Below are positions 35,136 through 43,467 of a DNA stretch of 46,629 nucleotides, piece after piece. The stretch comes from Limisphaera sp. GTDB taxonomy: Bacteria; Verrucomicrobiota; Verrucomicrobiia; Limisphaerales; Limisphaeraceae. The stretch is taken from NCBI GenBank assembly GCA_025057755.1, contig JANWVC010000023.1, positions 1 through 46,629 of the forward strand, in the 5' to 3' direction. Position numbers and translations under genes: made by a program. The notes under the pieces were generated by a model. The model had not been told where the DNA came from, did not search any database, and saw only the letters and a list, made by a program, of their open reading frames with translations. How positions within the stretch are numbered: position 1 is the stretch's first letter; each line of letters begins with the position of its first letter.

Positions 35136-36365
35136 TCAAACGATGCGCACTTCCGGGATGGGTACAATGAACCGGCCGCCGACCCGACGGTACGCCTCCT
35201 GCTGCGCCAGGATCTCGTCGGCAAAGTTCCACGCCAGAAGTAACGTGTAATCCGGCCGCTCCTGCAGGAGCGTCTCCGGCGGCCGGATCGGCAAATGCAC
35301 ACCGGGCATCAACCGACCTTGTTTGTACGGACTGCGGTCCACCACGAAATCCAGCAGATCCGATCCGATCCCGTAGTAATTGAGCAAAGTGCTGCCTTTG
35401 GCCGCGGCGCCGTAGGCAGCCAACCGATGACCGCGTGCTTTCAGCTCACGCAACAGGCTGACCAGCTCCTGCTTCAGCCGGGCGACCCGATCGGCAAATC
35501 CCTGATAAAACGCCAGCGACGGCACACCCTTTCGTTGTTCTGCTTCAAGCTGGTCTTGCACCGAGGGTTGGACTTCATATTCGCCGCGCCGCGCTGCAAA
35601 CAGGCGTAACGAACCCCCGTGGATGGGAATGCGCTCGAGATGAATAATCTCCAACCCGTGCCGACGGAACAGCGGCATCAGCGGCGTGAGTGTAAAATAA
35701 AACACGTGCTCGTGATAAATCGTGTCAAACTCGGTTCGCTCCAAAAAATCCACGCCGTACGGAAACTCCAGAATGATCCGCCCGCCGGGCCGCAACAACT
35801 CCGCCAGCCCCGCCACAAAATCGTTCGTGTCGGGCACGTGAGCAAAAACGTTGTTCCCAAGAACGAGATCCGCGGCGCGGCCCTCGCGAACCAATTGCCG
35901 GGCGAGGTCCAGACCAAAAAACGCCTCCCGCGTCTCGACCCCCTTTTGCCGCGCCACTCGAGCGATGTTGGCCGCGGGTTCGATCCCCAAGCACGGCACG
36001 CCCGCTGCCACAAAATGTTGCAACAGGTACCCGTCGTTGCTGGCAATTTCCACCACATGACTGCGCGGGCCCAGATGAAACTCGCGGAGGTACCGCTGCG
36101 CGGCCTCACGCGCGTGTCGCAACATGGCATCGGAAAACGAGGAGAAGTACAGATACTCCGAAAACAGCGTCACCGGCGGCACCAGCTCGGTAATCTGCAT
36201 CAACCAACAGGTCGGACAGACCGCCAGCCGCAATGGAAACCGCGGTTCCGGCCGACCCAGATCCTCTGGACGCAACAGATTGTTAGCCAGTGGTTGTGTC
36301 CCCAGGTCGAGGATGGGCACCACCGGAGTGGCTCCGCACGAACGGCAACTCAGCGTGGTCATCAT
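35136..36365 (-). CDS. Nucleotide-sugar C-methyltransferase (TylCIII-like, zinc-binding N-terminus)
   Basis: The 409-residue protein has the three-part layout of sugar C-methyltransferases. An N-terminal zinc site has C7, C10, C50 and C53, with the hallmark [11 protein letters not shown] between them. A SAM-binding domain has [15 protein letters not shown], with YHEHVFYFT carrying the proposed catalytic histidine. The C-terminal domain has [11 protein letters not shown] and [18 protein letters not shown]. Such enzymes place a methyl group on C3 of a 4-keto-6-deoxysugar. The gene overlaps rfbG by four bases (ATGATGA at 36362-36365). With rfbF and rfbG upstream, the substrate is most likely CDP-4-keto-6-deoxyglucose or its epimer. 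Confidence 0.92.
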   Translation of the reverse strand: MMTTLSCRSCGATPVVPILDLGTQPLANNLLRPEDLGRPEPRFPLRLAVCPTCWLMQITELVPPVTLFSEYLYFSSFSDAMLRHAREAAQRYLREFHLGPRSHVVEIASNDGYLLQHFVAAGVPCLGIEPAANIARVARQKGVETREAFFGLDLARQLVREGRAADLVLGNNVFAHVPDTNDFVAGLAELLRPGGRIILEFPYGVDFLERTEFDTIYHEHVFYFTLTPLMPLFRRHGLEIIHLERIPIHGGSLRLFAARRGEYEVQPSVQDQLEAEQRKGVPSLAFYQGFADRVARLKQELVSLLRELKARGHRLAAYGAAAKGSTLLNYYGIGSDLLDFVVDRSPYKQGRLMPGVHLPIRPPETLLQERPDYTLLLAWNFADEILAQQEAYRRVGGRFIVPIPEVRIV

Positions 36366-37483
36366 GCCCTTTGCGCCCAAGCAATCCCCAGGCGTCTTGC
36401 GTCTTCTTCGTAACCAGCAATTTGTTCGAGACTGAAGGCAATCATGTCCGCATGCTTCTCTAAATGCCGACGGCGATACCACGCAACGGTTTGTTCCACC
36501 GCCCGGTCAAAACCCCAGACCGGTCGCCATCCCAACAAATGCGCTGCCTTTTCAATCGCCAGCGTCAATAAGCCCGCCTCATGCGGTGCTTTTGGATCCG
36601 AAACATCCTCCCACCGGCCCGGCCAATGGCGCAACACGGTTTCCACCAAAGTCCGAACCGATTGCTGCGCGCTTGGGTCAGGACCAAAGTTAAAAGGCCC
36701 ACACAGGGGCGAATCTTTCGGTTGACCTGCCAGACGCGCTGCCAGCCAGAGGTAACCACTCAGGCACTCCAACACGTGTTGCCAGGGACGCACAGCCCCG
36801 GGCCGACGCACCGGGATGGGCCGACCCGCCAGCAAAGCTCGCACACAATCGGGCACAATCCGATCCGCTGCATAATCACCGCCTCCGATGACATTGCCTG
36901 CGCGGACCGTGGCCAAAGGGCCGCAGCGCGGATCCGGCTGGAAAAACGACCGATCCCACGCCTGCACCACCAGTTCCGCGGCAGCCTTGCTCATGGAGTA
37001 AACGTCGTGCCCCCCGAGCGGATCGTTTTCACGATAAGCAAACACCCACTCGCGATTTTCGTAACACTTGTCGCTGGTGACCACCACCGTCACACAGGGT
37101 CGTTCCAATTGCCGCACGGCCTCCAACAAATGCGCCGTGCCGACGGCATTGATCAAAAACGTGTCCAGCGGCTCCGCGTAGGACCGGCGGACCAGCGCCT
37201 GCGCGGCCAGGTGAAACACCACCTCGGGTTGCACGCGCTGCATCGCCGACTGCATCGCAGCCAGATTCCGCAAGTCGCCCGTGGTCTCGCTGGCGAAGGT
37301 CCCGGCCGGCAACAGTTCATAGAAGCTCGGTTGCGTGGGCGGCGGTAAACTGAATCCGTGGACCTCGGCGCCGAGCCGACGCAGCCACAACGACAGCCAA
37401 GCGCCCTTAAATCCGGTATGACCGGTCACCAAGACCCGGCGTCCGGAATAAAAGCCGCCGAAACAGAGGGCTCCCGCGTTCAC
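36362..37483 (-). CDS. rfbG: CDP-glucose 4,6-dehydratase
   Basis: The 373-residue SDR protein converts CDP-glucose to CDP-4-keto-6-deoxyglucose. Its signature is [18 protein letters not shown]; the [10 protein letters not shown] form is particular to CDP-glucose dehydratases. Also visible are [26 protein letters not shown] and the catalytic [28 protein letters not shown] follows, as in the family. The start is a GTG at 37483, two bases after the rfbF stop, with GGTGAG ahead of it. All neighbours are in the same direction with tiny gaps, so the five genes form one operon starting at rfbF. Confidence 0.95.
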   Translation of the reverse strand: MNAGALCFGGFYSGRRVLVTGHTGFKGAWLSLWLRRLGAEVHGFSLPPPTQPSFYELLPAGTFASETTGDLRNLAAMQSAMQRVQPEVVFHLAAQALVRRSYAEPLDTFLINAVGTAHLLEAVRQLERPCVTVVVTSDKCYENREWVFAYRENDPLGGHDVYSMSKAAAELVVQAWDRSFFQPDPRCGPLATVRAGNVIGGGDYAADRIVPDCVRALLAGRPIPVRRPGAVRPWQHVLECLSGYLWLAARLAGQPKDSPLCGPFNFGPDPSAQQSVRTLVETVLRHWPGRWEDVSDPKAPHEAGLLTLAIEKAAHLLGWRPVWGFDRAVEQTVAWYRRRHLEKHADMIAFSLEQIAGYEEDARRLGIAWAQRA

Positions 37484-37487
37484 AGGC

Positions 37488-38261
37488 TCACCACACTTTC
37501 CACGGTGCCCGACCTGAGTTCCACATTTGCGTCAACAATTGTTGTTCCCGATAGGTGTCCATGCATTGCCAGAAACCGTCGTGACGCCAGGCTGCGATCT
37601 GGCCCTCCGCTGCCAACCGCTGCAACGGTTCACGTTCCAGCACGCAGTTGTCATCCGTCAGATACTGTTCGATCCGGCGGTCCATCACAAAGAAACCTCC
37701 GTTGATGTAACCGGTCTGTTTCTCCGGTTTTTCATTGAAGGCCACCACCTGATCCCCCTTGATTTCCAAATCCCCAAACCGACCCGTGGGATGCACCGCC
37801 GTGATGGTCACGATCTTCTTTTGACGCCGATGAAAAGCAATGGAGGCATTGATGTCACTGTCAGTCAGGCCGTCGCCGTAGGTGCAAAGAAACGTGTCCT
37901 CTTCAATGAAGCGCAACACTCGTTTGAGCCTTCCGCCCGTTTGCGTGTGCAGGCCGGTGTCCACCAACGTGACCACCCAGTCTTCCTCAGGATGTTGATT
38001 GTGATATTTGATGCGCGGTTTCGGCCCCAACTGGAGCGTCACGTCACTGGTAAACCACTGATAGTTGCGGAAATATTCCTTGATAATCTCGCCTTTGTAC
38101 CCCAGGCAAAGAATGAACTCCTTGTGCCCGTAATGGGCATACAACTTCATGATATGCCACAAAATCGGGCGTTCGCCGATCGGAACCATCGGCTTGGGCC
38201 GAAACTCAGTTTCCTCCCGCAATCGCGTGCCCAATCCGCCGCAAAAGATCACCACTTTCAT
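37488..38261 (-). CDS. rfbF: Glucose-1-phosphate cytidylyltransferase
   Basis: The 257-residue protein makes CDP-glucose from CTP and glucose-1-phosphate. The nucleotide-binding signature is VVIFCGGLGTRLREETEFRPKP, followed by MVPIGERPILWHIMKLYAHYGH, both typical of RfbF. Further marks are TFLCTYGDGLTDSDI, which includes the metal-binding aspartates, and GYINGGFFVMDRRIEQYL. ATG 38261 gives the family start MKVVIFCGG; the open frame before it is not coding-like. It is the first gene of the CDP-sugar operon, with a 1.5-kb gene-free region upstream that must hold its promoter. Confidence 0.96.
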   Translation of the reverse strand: MKVVIFCGGLGTRLREETEFRPKPMVPIGERPILWHIMKLYAHYGHKEFILCLGYKGEIIKEYFRNYQWFTSDVTLQLGPKPRIKYHNQHPEEDWVVTLVDTGLHTQTGGRLKRVLRFIEEDTFLCTYGDGLTDSDINASIAFHRRQKKIVTITAVHPTGRFGDLEIKGDQVVAFNEKPEKQTGYINGGFFVMDRRIEQYLTDDNCVLEREPLQRLAAEGQIAAWRHDGFWQCMDTYREQQLLTQMWNSGRAPWKVW

Positions 38262-38544
38262 GCATCTACCCGTTGGCTGGCCCCCCGCTCCAAGCAGGAT
38301 GGCCGATGCGTTTGAATACGCAGCCGCTCGCTCCGACACAACCATGGAATGCATGGGCCGTTCAACCGGCAGACCGTGCTCTCCGGTTGCCACGAGATTC
38401 CCACGACCTACTCCGCAGCGATGGAATCCAGCGCACTCCCAGACATGCCAACGCCGGGGACAAAAAAAATCTGCTCTCCGAATCCTGTTTAGGTTGAATC
38501 CCGACATCCAGGCGTAGGCCCGTCCTTTCGTCCCAAAAGCAAAT

Positions 38545-38578
38545 GGTCCCTGTGCGGTCTTCCGACCACACAGGGACC
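38545..38578. repeat. Long inverted repeat, 15-bp stem with one mismatch
   Basis: GGTCCCTGTGCGGTC is followed after a 4-base loop (TTCC) by GACCACACAGGGACC; 14 of 15 positions pair. Read on the - strand the stem is followed by a short T-rich stretch (ATTTGCTTTTGGG), so it could act as an imperfect terminator or attenuator in the rfbF leader. There is no T-run on the + side. Confidence 0.6.
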
Positions 38579-38723
38579 CAGTCGGGATTGGGAGCTCGCC
38601 ACGCTCTCTTCCCCGCACCGGCATTGGGCGCCCCCCTCAAAAAGGACAGGGAGGCTGCCGGCTCCCCGACGCCGTGTCCCGCCCGCAGGCAGGCTTCACG
38701 ACCCCACGGCGAGAGTCGTCCTT

Positions 38724-38739
38724 GGGACCTCACGGTCCC
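38724..38739. repeat. Short perfect inverted repeat
   Basis: GGGACC and GGTCCC are separated by TCAC. The arms share the GGTCCC core with the larger hairpin at 38545-38578, so the two may be copies of one small element. Confidence 0.4.
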
Positions 38740-39250
38740 TGGGCATTGGGCAGGTGGGCTTCTGAGCTTGCCGATCCTGCACGTTGCGGCGCACATGGAC
38801 GCCGCCTGCAGTCGCAAACTCCCGCGAACGGCCGATCTGATGCCAGATCAACCCCTCGCCTTTCCGCAGAAGACAGAAGTCGTTTGACCAACTCCCGCTC
38901 CCGCGCGACGGGTCTCGCCTCCTGCCCAAAGGTTGCCTTTTGCGGCTGGTGCCAACGGAGGACCGTTGACAATCCGGCCGTTTCGTTGGGGCAACTTGGA
39001 AAGCGCGTGCAGTTTCCCCGCCCCCGCGATGCAGGCCCGGGACCGTTCACGGGCCGGTCCAGAGCCACTTCAACTGATATACTGGTCGGCCGCCCATGCG
39101 CTCGGGCGCCGCATCGGGCTGGTGCGCAGTAGCAACCTCGGACCCCTCGGGTCACTGCGATTCATCCGGAGCCGGAATCATCCGGACTACTTCACTCGAC
39201 TCGGGACGCTTTCCGGTGTGTCCCTAATCGCCGACTCCATGTTCGCAATA

Positions 39251-39272
39251 CCGGCATGTGCGACCATGCCGG
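39251..39272. repeat. Perfect 8-bp inverted repeat
   Basis: CCGGCATG and CATGCCGG flank the 6-base loop TGCGAC. A second inverted pair, CCTCTGCAT/ATGCAGAGG (39291-39299 and 39328-39336), lies just downstream, so this part of the gene-free region could form a two-stem structure. Confidence 0.5.
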
Positions 39273-39488
39273 AGGAGCCGGTGAATCCTGCCTCTGCATG
39301 TCCGCAGGCCCAAATGAGGCGACGCAGATGCAGAGGGGCCGTCCCCCCAGCCGGGAACGACCTTTCCCCGGTGACCCGGGATTATCCTCGAGACGACCCG
39401 ACCACCAAGTGGCGGCCTGTGATCGCCTCTGTTCTTTCAATGAACCACCATTACTCTAGGCTCGAAAACCCTGTCTGCCCACCGAATG

Positions 39489-39593
39489 TTGTTCACCGCG
39501 TTGTTCACAGGCCTTATCCGCGGACCCAGGAGCACTCGAGCATAACTTGGTGCAGACCAACAGACTCCGACGGATTCCCATAAGTTATTCACC
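39489..39593 (+). promoter_or_regulatory. Cluster of DnaA-box-like 9-mers
   Basis: Four same-direction 9-mers near the consensus TTATNCACA lie within 105 bases: TTGTTCACC (39489-39497), TTGTTCACA (39501-39509), TTATCCGCG (39514-39522) and TTATTCACC (39585-39593). Two differ from the consensus at one base and two at two bases. An A/T-rich stretch (GAAAAACTTTTTCTC) follows near 39621. This could be a DnaA-regulated promoter of the GH43-like gene, a DnaA-titrating site or coincidence; no dnaA or dnaN gene is near. Confidence 0.35.
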
Positions 39594-39770
39594 CAACGCG
39601 CCGGTCCAACCTCTCGCCGGTGAAAAACTTTTTCTCAAGACCCGCCTTGACGGGGAGAACCGGCATTCCGTAAAGCGCCTCGCCGGTTGTTTCACGCTGG
39701 AAGTGCTCCTCGCGCGGTGGTCGGGTTTCATGGGTTCTTCGTCGTGCATCATTCCTGGGTTTTTGGCACC

Positions 39771-40754
39771 ATGCAACCTATGAATTGGCTACGGCTCGGG
39801 ATCCTCTTTTTCGGCCTTATGAGCTATGAGGCGCCAGCCCTTGCTGGACAAGGCGCAGACGCAGTCACGCAACCGGATGTGGTCTATCTTTTCAGCACGT
39901 TCCGTGAGCCGGAGGCAAACGGCCTACACTTTGCCTACAGTTGGGATGGGCATCACTGGTCGAATGTTCCCGGTGTCTTTCTTCAAGCGCGGGTCGGTCG
40001 CGGCCTGATGCGTGATCCCAGCATCTGTCGCGGCCCGGACGGCACCTGGCATCTGGTCTGGACCACAGCCTGGCACGGCGACCGCGGCTTCGGTTACGCC
40101 CGTTCGCGAGATCTGATCCGGTGGGAAGACCAACGATTCATTCCTGCCATGGAACATGAGCCTGAAACCGTCAATGTGTGGGCGCCCGAACTTTTTTACG
40201 ATGCGCCCCGCCAACGGTTCATCATTGTTTGGGCCTCGACAATTCCCGGACGCTTTCCCGATCATCTGGAACCGCGCACCAACAATCATCGGCTGTATTT
40301 TACCACCACGCGCGATTTTCGGGAGTTTACCCCCACCCGGTTGTTTTGGGATCCCGGATTCAGTGTCATTGATGCCCAAATCGTTTTCACGGACCCGGGT
40401 TATGTGTTGGTCCACAAGGACAATACCCGACCCGAACGCCGCCTCCGCGTGGCCTTCGGTGACACGCCATTTGGCCCCTGGCGCAACCTTTCGCCGCATC
40501 TCACTGACCCGTTCACCGAGGGCCCCTGTGTGCTCAAAATTGGCGACGACTGGATCCTGTACTACGAGGCATATCGCGCGCGGGAGTATCGGGCCCTCAA
40601 AACCCGCGATTTCAAACAATTCCGCGATGCCACGCCAGAAATGTCCTTCCCCAAAGGCCTCAAACATGGCACCGCCTTTCGCGCCACCCGGGCAGATCTG
40701 GATCGCCTCCTGCGCGCCGGCGCCGCACAATCCTCCGTCACCCCGGGCCCATGA
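39771..40754 (+). CDS. Secreted GH43-like five-bladed beta-propeller glycosidase
   Basis: The product (327 residues from ATG 39771; a second ATG lies at 39780) starts with a signal peptide ending near APALAGQG. It then shows the GH43/GH62-like propeller pattern. D82 in GLMRDPSICRGPDGTWHL is the likely base, D201 in SVIDAQIVFTDPGYVLVH the pKa modulator and E250 in FTEGPCVLKIGDDWILYYE the acid. NVWAPELFYD is another family mark. Such enzymes cut arabinose- or xylose-containing polysaccharides or galactan side chains; the exact substrate cannot be read. It is the only + strand gene in the C-rich right part of the window, and its third positions are C-rich, unlike the + strand genes at the left end. 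It converges on the helicase gene. Confidence 0.87.
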   Translation: MQPMNWLRLGILFFGLMSYEAPALAGQGADAVTQPDVVYLFSTFREPEANGLHFAYSWDGHHWSNVPGVFLQARVGRGLMRDPSICRGPDGTWHLVWTTAWHGDRGFGYARSRDLIRWEDQRFIPAMEHEPETVNVWAPELFYDAPRQRFIIVWASTIPGRFPDHLEPRTNNHRLYFTTTRDFREFTPTRLFWDPGFSVIDAQIVFTDPGYVLVHKDNTRPERRLRVAFGDTPFGPWRNLSPHLTDPFTEGPCVLKIGDDWILYYEAYRAREYRALKTRDFKQFRDATPEMSFPKGLKHGTAFRATRADLDRLLRAGAAQSSVTPGP

Positions 40755-40850
40755 ACCGATTTCTTCCAATCCCAGTGCAAGTCAGCCCTGACCCGGCTGT
40801 TTCGCGCCAGTCTGCCGCAGACCATCTTCCGCAGACCCGGGTTCGGTATC

Positions 40851-43445
40851 TTACACCAGCGGCCCCAGGCGAAGCAACTGCAATACCGGCTCGCCCGCGG
40901 CATCTGAGGCGATTAAATCCACCCGCCATTCAGCCACCCAGTCGTTGTGCCCATCCGGATCCACCAACATTTGCTGCACCACCCACGCAGATGCATCCTC
41001 ATCTGGCAACAGATGCGTGTGCCGCTGATTGCGAGCTTCCGGATCCAAACTCAGCCGTGCATGCTCCCGTCGGTACGTGTCCCAGGCGGCTTGCAACCGT
41101 TCCGCTGTCCAGGCAACGCCCGTCGCGTCGGCCGGTTCATTCAGTTGCCCCAACGCGGTCTGCCATTGCCCGGTGCTCCAAGCCCGGAGGAAGCTAAAAA
41201 TCCGGTTACGCACCAACCCGGTGAATGTGACTCGATCGGCCGTTAACCGGGTCGGCCGTTGCACTGCCTCTGCCACGGGTTGACCCGTAATGCGGGCCCG
41301 CTCCTCAGCCACCCGCTGGGCATACTCGGGATCCAACATTTGCTCCCATTCTTCGAGCAAACTGGAGTCCACCGTCCGGATCATGGTGCCAAAATACAGT
41401 TCCATCTCGCGCAAGGTCTCGGTCTTGGCCGGCTCCGGCACCGTTTGCCGCAGCACCTTGTACACACTGTGCAAATGCCGCAACAGCAGCCCTTCGACCC
41501 GCTGCAGTTGATAATCTCGCACGTAATCATCAAACGACCGAAAGGTCTCGAACATCTCCCGTGCAATGCTCTTGGGCCGAATGTTTTCCTGACCCACCCA
41601 CGGATGCCGCTCCGCAAAGGCGTTAAACGTGCCGTAAATAAAGTCCCGGTTCGGTTTCGGATACTCGAGTTTTTCCAACCGTTCCATCCGCTCCTCATAC
41701 GGCACGCCTTCGGCCTTCATCGCTGCCAGGGCCTCTGCCTTGACCCGCTCCAATTGCCGCCACAGAATCGGCTCCGGATCCTCCAAAATGGCCTCCACCA
41801 GGGACAACACGTCCAACGCGTACTGCGGCGATTGCGGGTCTAAGATCAACAAGGTCTCCAACAGGTACAACGAAAGCGTGTGATCCAGCGAAAAATCCTC
41901 CTGCAACTCCACGTTCACCCGCAGCTTGGGCAATCCGCGCGCATCCCGTTGCGACGGCGGCACAATTTCAATAACGTTCCGATTCACCATGGACCGAAAC
42001 AACTGCCAGGCTCGCCGAAAATGCTCCCGCTTTTGCCGGGGCGAATCGTGACAGGCGCGAATGATTCGTTGCAACGCACGGCAACCGTCTTCATCGGGCC
42101 GACTCAACACATGCAACAACATCCCGGGCGTCACCTGAAACCGCGAGGTCAACCGTTCCGGCGCTGCTCCGATCAACCGCTCAAAGGTTTTCCGATCCCA
42201 ACTGATCCGACCCGGCTCCGGCCCTTTGCGTTTCGCCGGTTTTTTCCCTTCCCGTGCCGCTTTTTCCTCTTGCTTCTTTCGTTCAATCACCTCTTCCGGC
42301 GCCTGGACCACCACCCAACCCCGATCATCAAAGCCTTTCCGACCCGCCCGACCTGCAATCTGATGAAAATCGCGCGCGCTTAACAGCGTGACCCTTTGCC
42401 CGTCATACTTGCACAGGCGCGTGAATACCACCGTGCGAATCGGGATGTTCACTCCCACCCCGAGTGTGTCCGTCCCGCAAATGATCTTCAATAATCCGCG
42501 CTGCGCCAGTCGTTCCACCAACACCCGGTACTTCGGCAACAAGCCCGCATGATGCAGTCCAATGCCGTGCCGCAGCCACTTTCGGATCTCCGGTCCGTAC
42601 GGCGAATTGAACTTCACCGTCTCCAGCTCCGCCGCTATTTCCTCCCTCTCCGAGCGTGTGCACAACGGCAGACTGGTAAAATCCTGGGCACTTTCGGCCG
42701 CCTCTGCCTGCGTAAAGTGCACCACATAGATCGGCGCCTTGTCCTCAACCAACAACCGTTCCACCGTCTGCGCCAAAGGACGCTCCGACCACTCGTACTC
42801 CAATGGCACCGGCCGTTCCTGCCCACTCACCGTCACCGTCGGCCGACCCGTCAGCCGCGTCAGTTCTTCCTCAAAAAACCGCGTGTCCCCCAGCGTGGCA
42901 GACATCAGCAAAAACCGCGTCTGCGGCAATGTCAGCAACGGCACTTGCCACGCCACCCCACGATCCCGGTCCGCATACCAATGGAACTCATCCATCACCA
43001 GGTCGTCCACGGGCGCCTTCGAGCCGCGCCGCAACGCCATGTTTGCCAAAATCTCTGCCGTGCAACACAGAATCGGCGCCTGCCGATTCACCGAGGCATC
43101 GCCCGTGGACAAACCCACATTCTCCGGCCCAAACTCCCGACACAAGTCCCGCCACTTTTCGTTCACCAGTGCCTTGATCGGGCACGTGTACACTGCACGC
43201 CGGCCTCGCGCCAACGCCGCAAACAACAGGGCCATCGCCACCAAACTTTTCCCCGACCCGGTCGGGGTTTGCAGGATCACATTCTGCCCCTCCAACACCG
43301 CCAGCAACGCTTCTTCCTGCGCCGCATAAAGCGTCAGCCCCCGCTGCGATGCATACTCCAAAAACCGGTCCAGCAAACTTTCGCTGGACACAGCATCCGG
43401 ATCCTGTACCAGAAAATCGTAAAGCGTCCGACCCATCCGCTGCAC
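40851..43445 (-). CDS. SKI2-like DEAD/DEAH-box helicase with DUF3516 C-terminus
   Basis: The 864-residue protein is a superfamily 2 helicase. The first domain has Walker A in [13 protein letters not shown] (K66), motif II as MDEFHWY (DEFH rather than DEAH) and motif III in LMSATLGD. The second has [29 protein letters not shown] and motif [14 protein letters not shown] basic insert ([19 protein letters not shown]) follows. The C-terminal 400 residues match the DUF3516 region of a bacterial group related to Ski2/HelY, with no nuclease motif visible. It may unwind structured RNA or DNA. A GTG start at 43445 has GAGGTGG at the right distance; an ATG lies at 43436. It follows the DUF499 gene by 22 bases, so they may be co-transcribed. 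Confidence 0.9.
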   Translation of the reverse strand: MQRMGRTLYDFLVQDPDAVSSESLLDRFLEYASQRGLTLYAAQEEALLAVLEGQNVILQTPTGSGKSLVAMALLFAALARGRRAVYTCPIKALVNEKWRDLCREFGPENVGLSTGDASVNRQAPILCCTAEILANMALRRGSKAPVDDLVMDEFHWYADRDRGVAWQVPLLTLPQTRFLLMSATLGDTRFFEEELTRLTGRPTVTVSGQERPVPLEYEWSERPLAQTVERLLVEDKAPIYVVHFTQAEAAESAQDFTSLPLCTRSEREEIAAELETVKFNSPYGPEIRKWLRHGIGLHHAGLLPKYRVLVERLAQRGLLKIICGTDTLGVGVNIPIRTVVFTRLCKYDGQRVTLLSARDFHQIAGRAGRKGFDDRGWVVVQAPEEVIERKKQEEKAAREGKKPAKRKGPEPGRISWDRKTFERLIGAAPERLTSRFQVTPGMLLHVLSRPDEDGCRALQRIIRACHDSPRQKREHFRRAWQLFRSMVNRNVIEIVPPSQRDARGLPKLRVNVELQEDFSLDHTLSLYLLETLLILDPQSPQYALDVLSLVEAILEDPEPILWRQLERVKAEALAAMKAEGVPYEERMERLEKLEYPKPNRDFIYGTFNAFAERHPWVGQENIRPKSIAREMFETFRSFDDYVRDYQLQRVEGLLLRHLHSVYKVLRQTVPEPAKTETLREMELYFGTMIRTVDSSLLEEWEQMLDPEYAQRVAEERARITGQPVAEAVQRPTRLTADRVTFTGLVRNRIFSFLRAWSTGQWQTALGQLNEPADATGVAWTAERLQAAWDTYRREHARLSLDPEARNQRHTHLLPDEDASAWVVQQMLVDPDGHNDWVAEWRVDLIASDAAGEPVLQLLRLGPLV

Positions 43446-43467
43446 CCATCCACCTCAAGCCCACTTC

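Larger units (their letters stand above)
38262..39770. other. 1.5-kb region without a recognisable gene
   Basis: This is the longest gene-free stretch of the window, between the divergent rfbF (-) and GH43-like (+) genes. Several open frames up to about 216 codons exist, but their products look like random GC-rich translation, without domains or sensible starts. It contains a long hairpin (38545-38578), smaller hairpins (38724-38739, 39251-39272) and a cluster of 9-mers near the DnaA box (39489-39593). It may be a degraded gene region, a structured RNA or a chromosomal landmark; the sequence alone does not decide. Confidence 0.55.

Noticed and set aside
38933..39583. A 216-codon open frame on the + strand in the gene-free region
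   Set aside because: The product has no domain, no signal peptide and irregular composition; there is no ribosome site, and it overlaps the hairpins and 9-mer cluster.
38262..39770. The DnaA-like cluster as a replication origin
   Set aside because: No dnaA, dnaN or other origin-linked genes are near, two of the four boxes have two mismatches, and the skew polarity is opposite to that of an origin.
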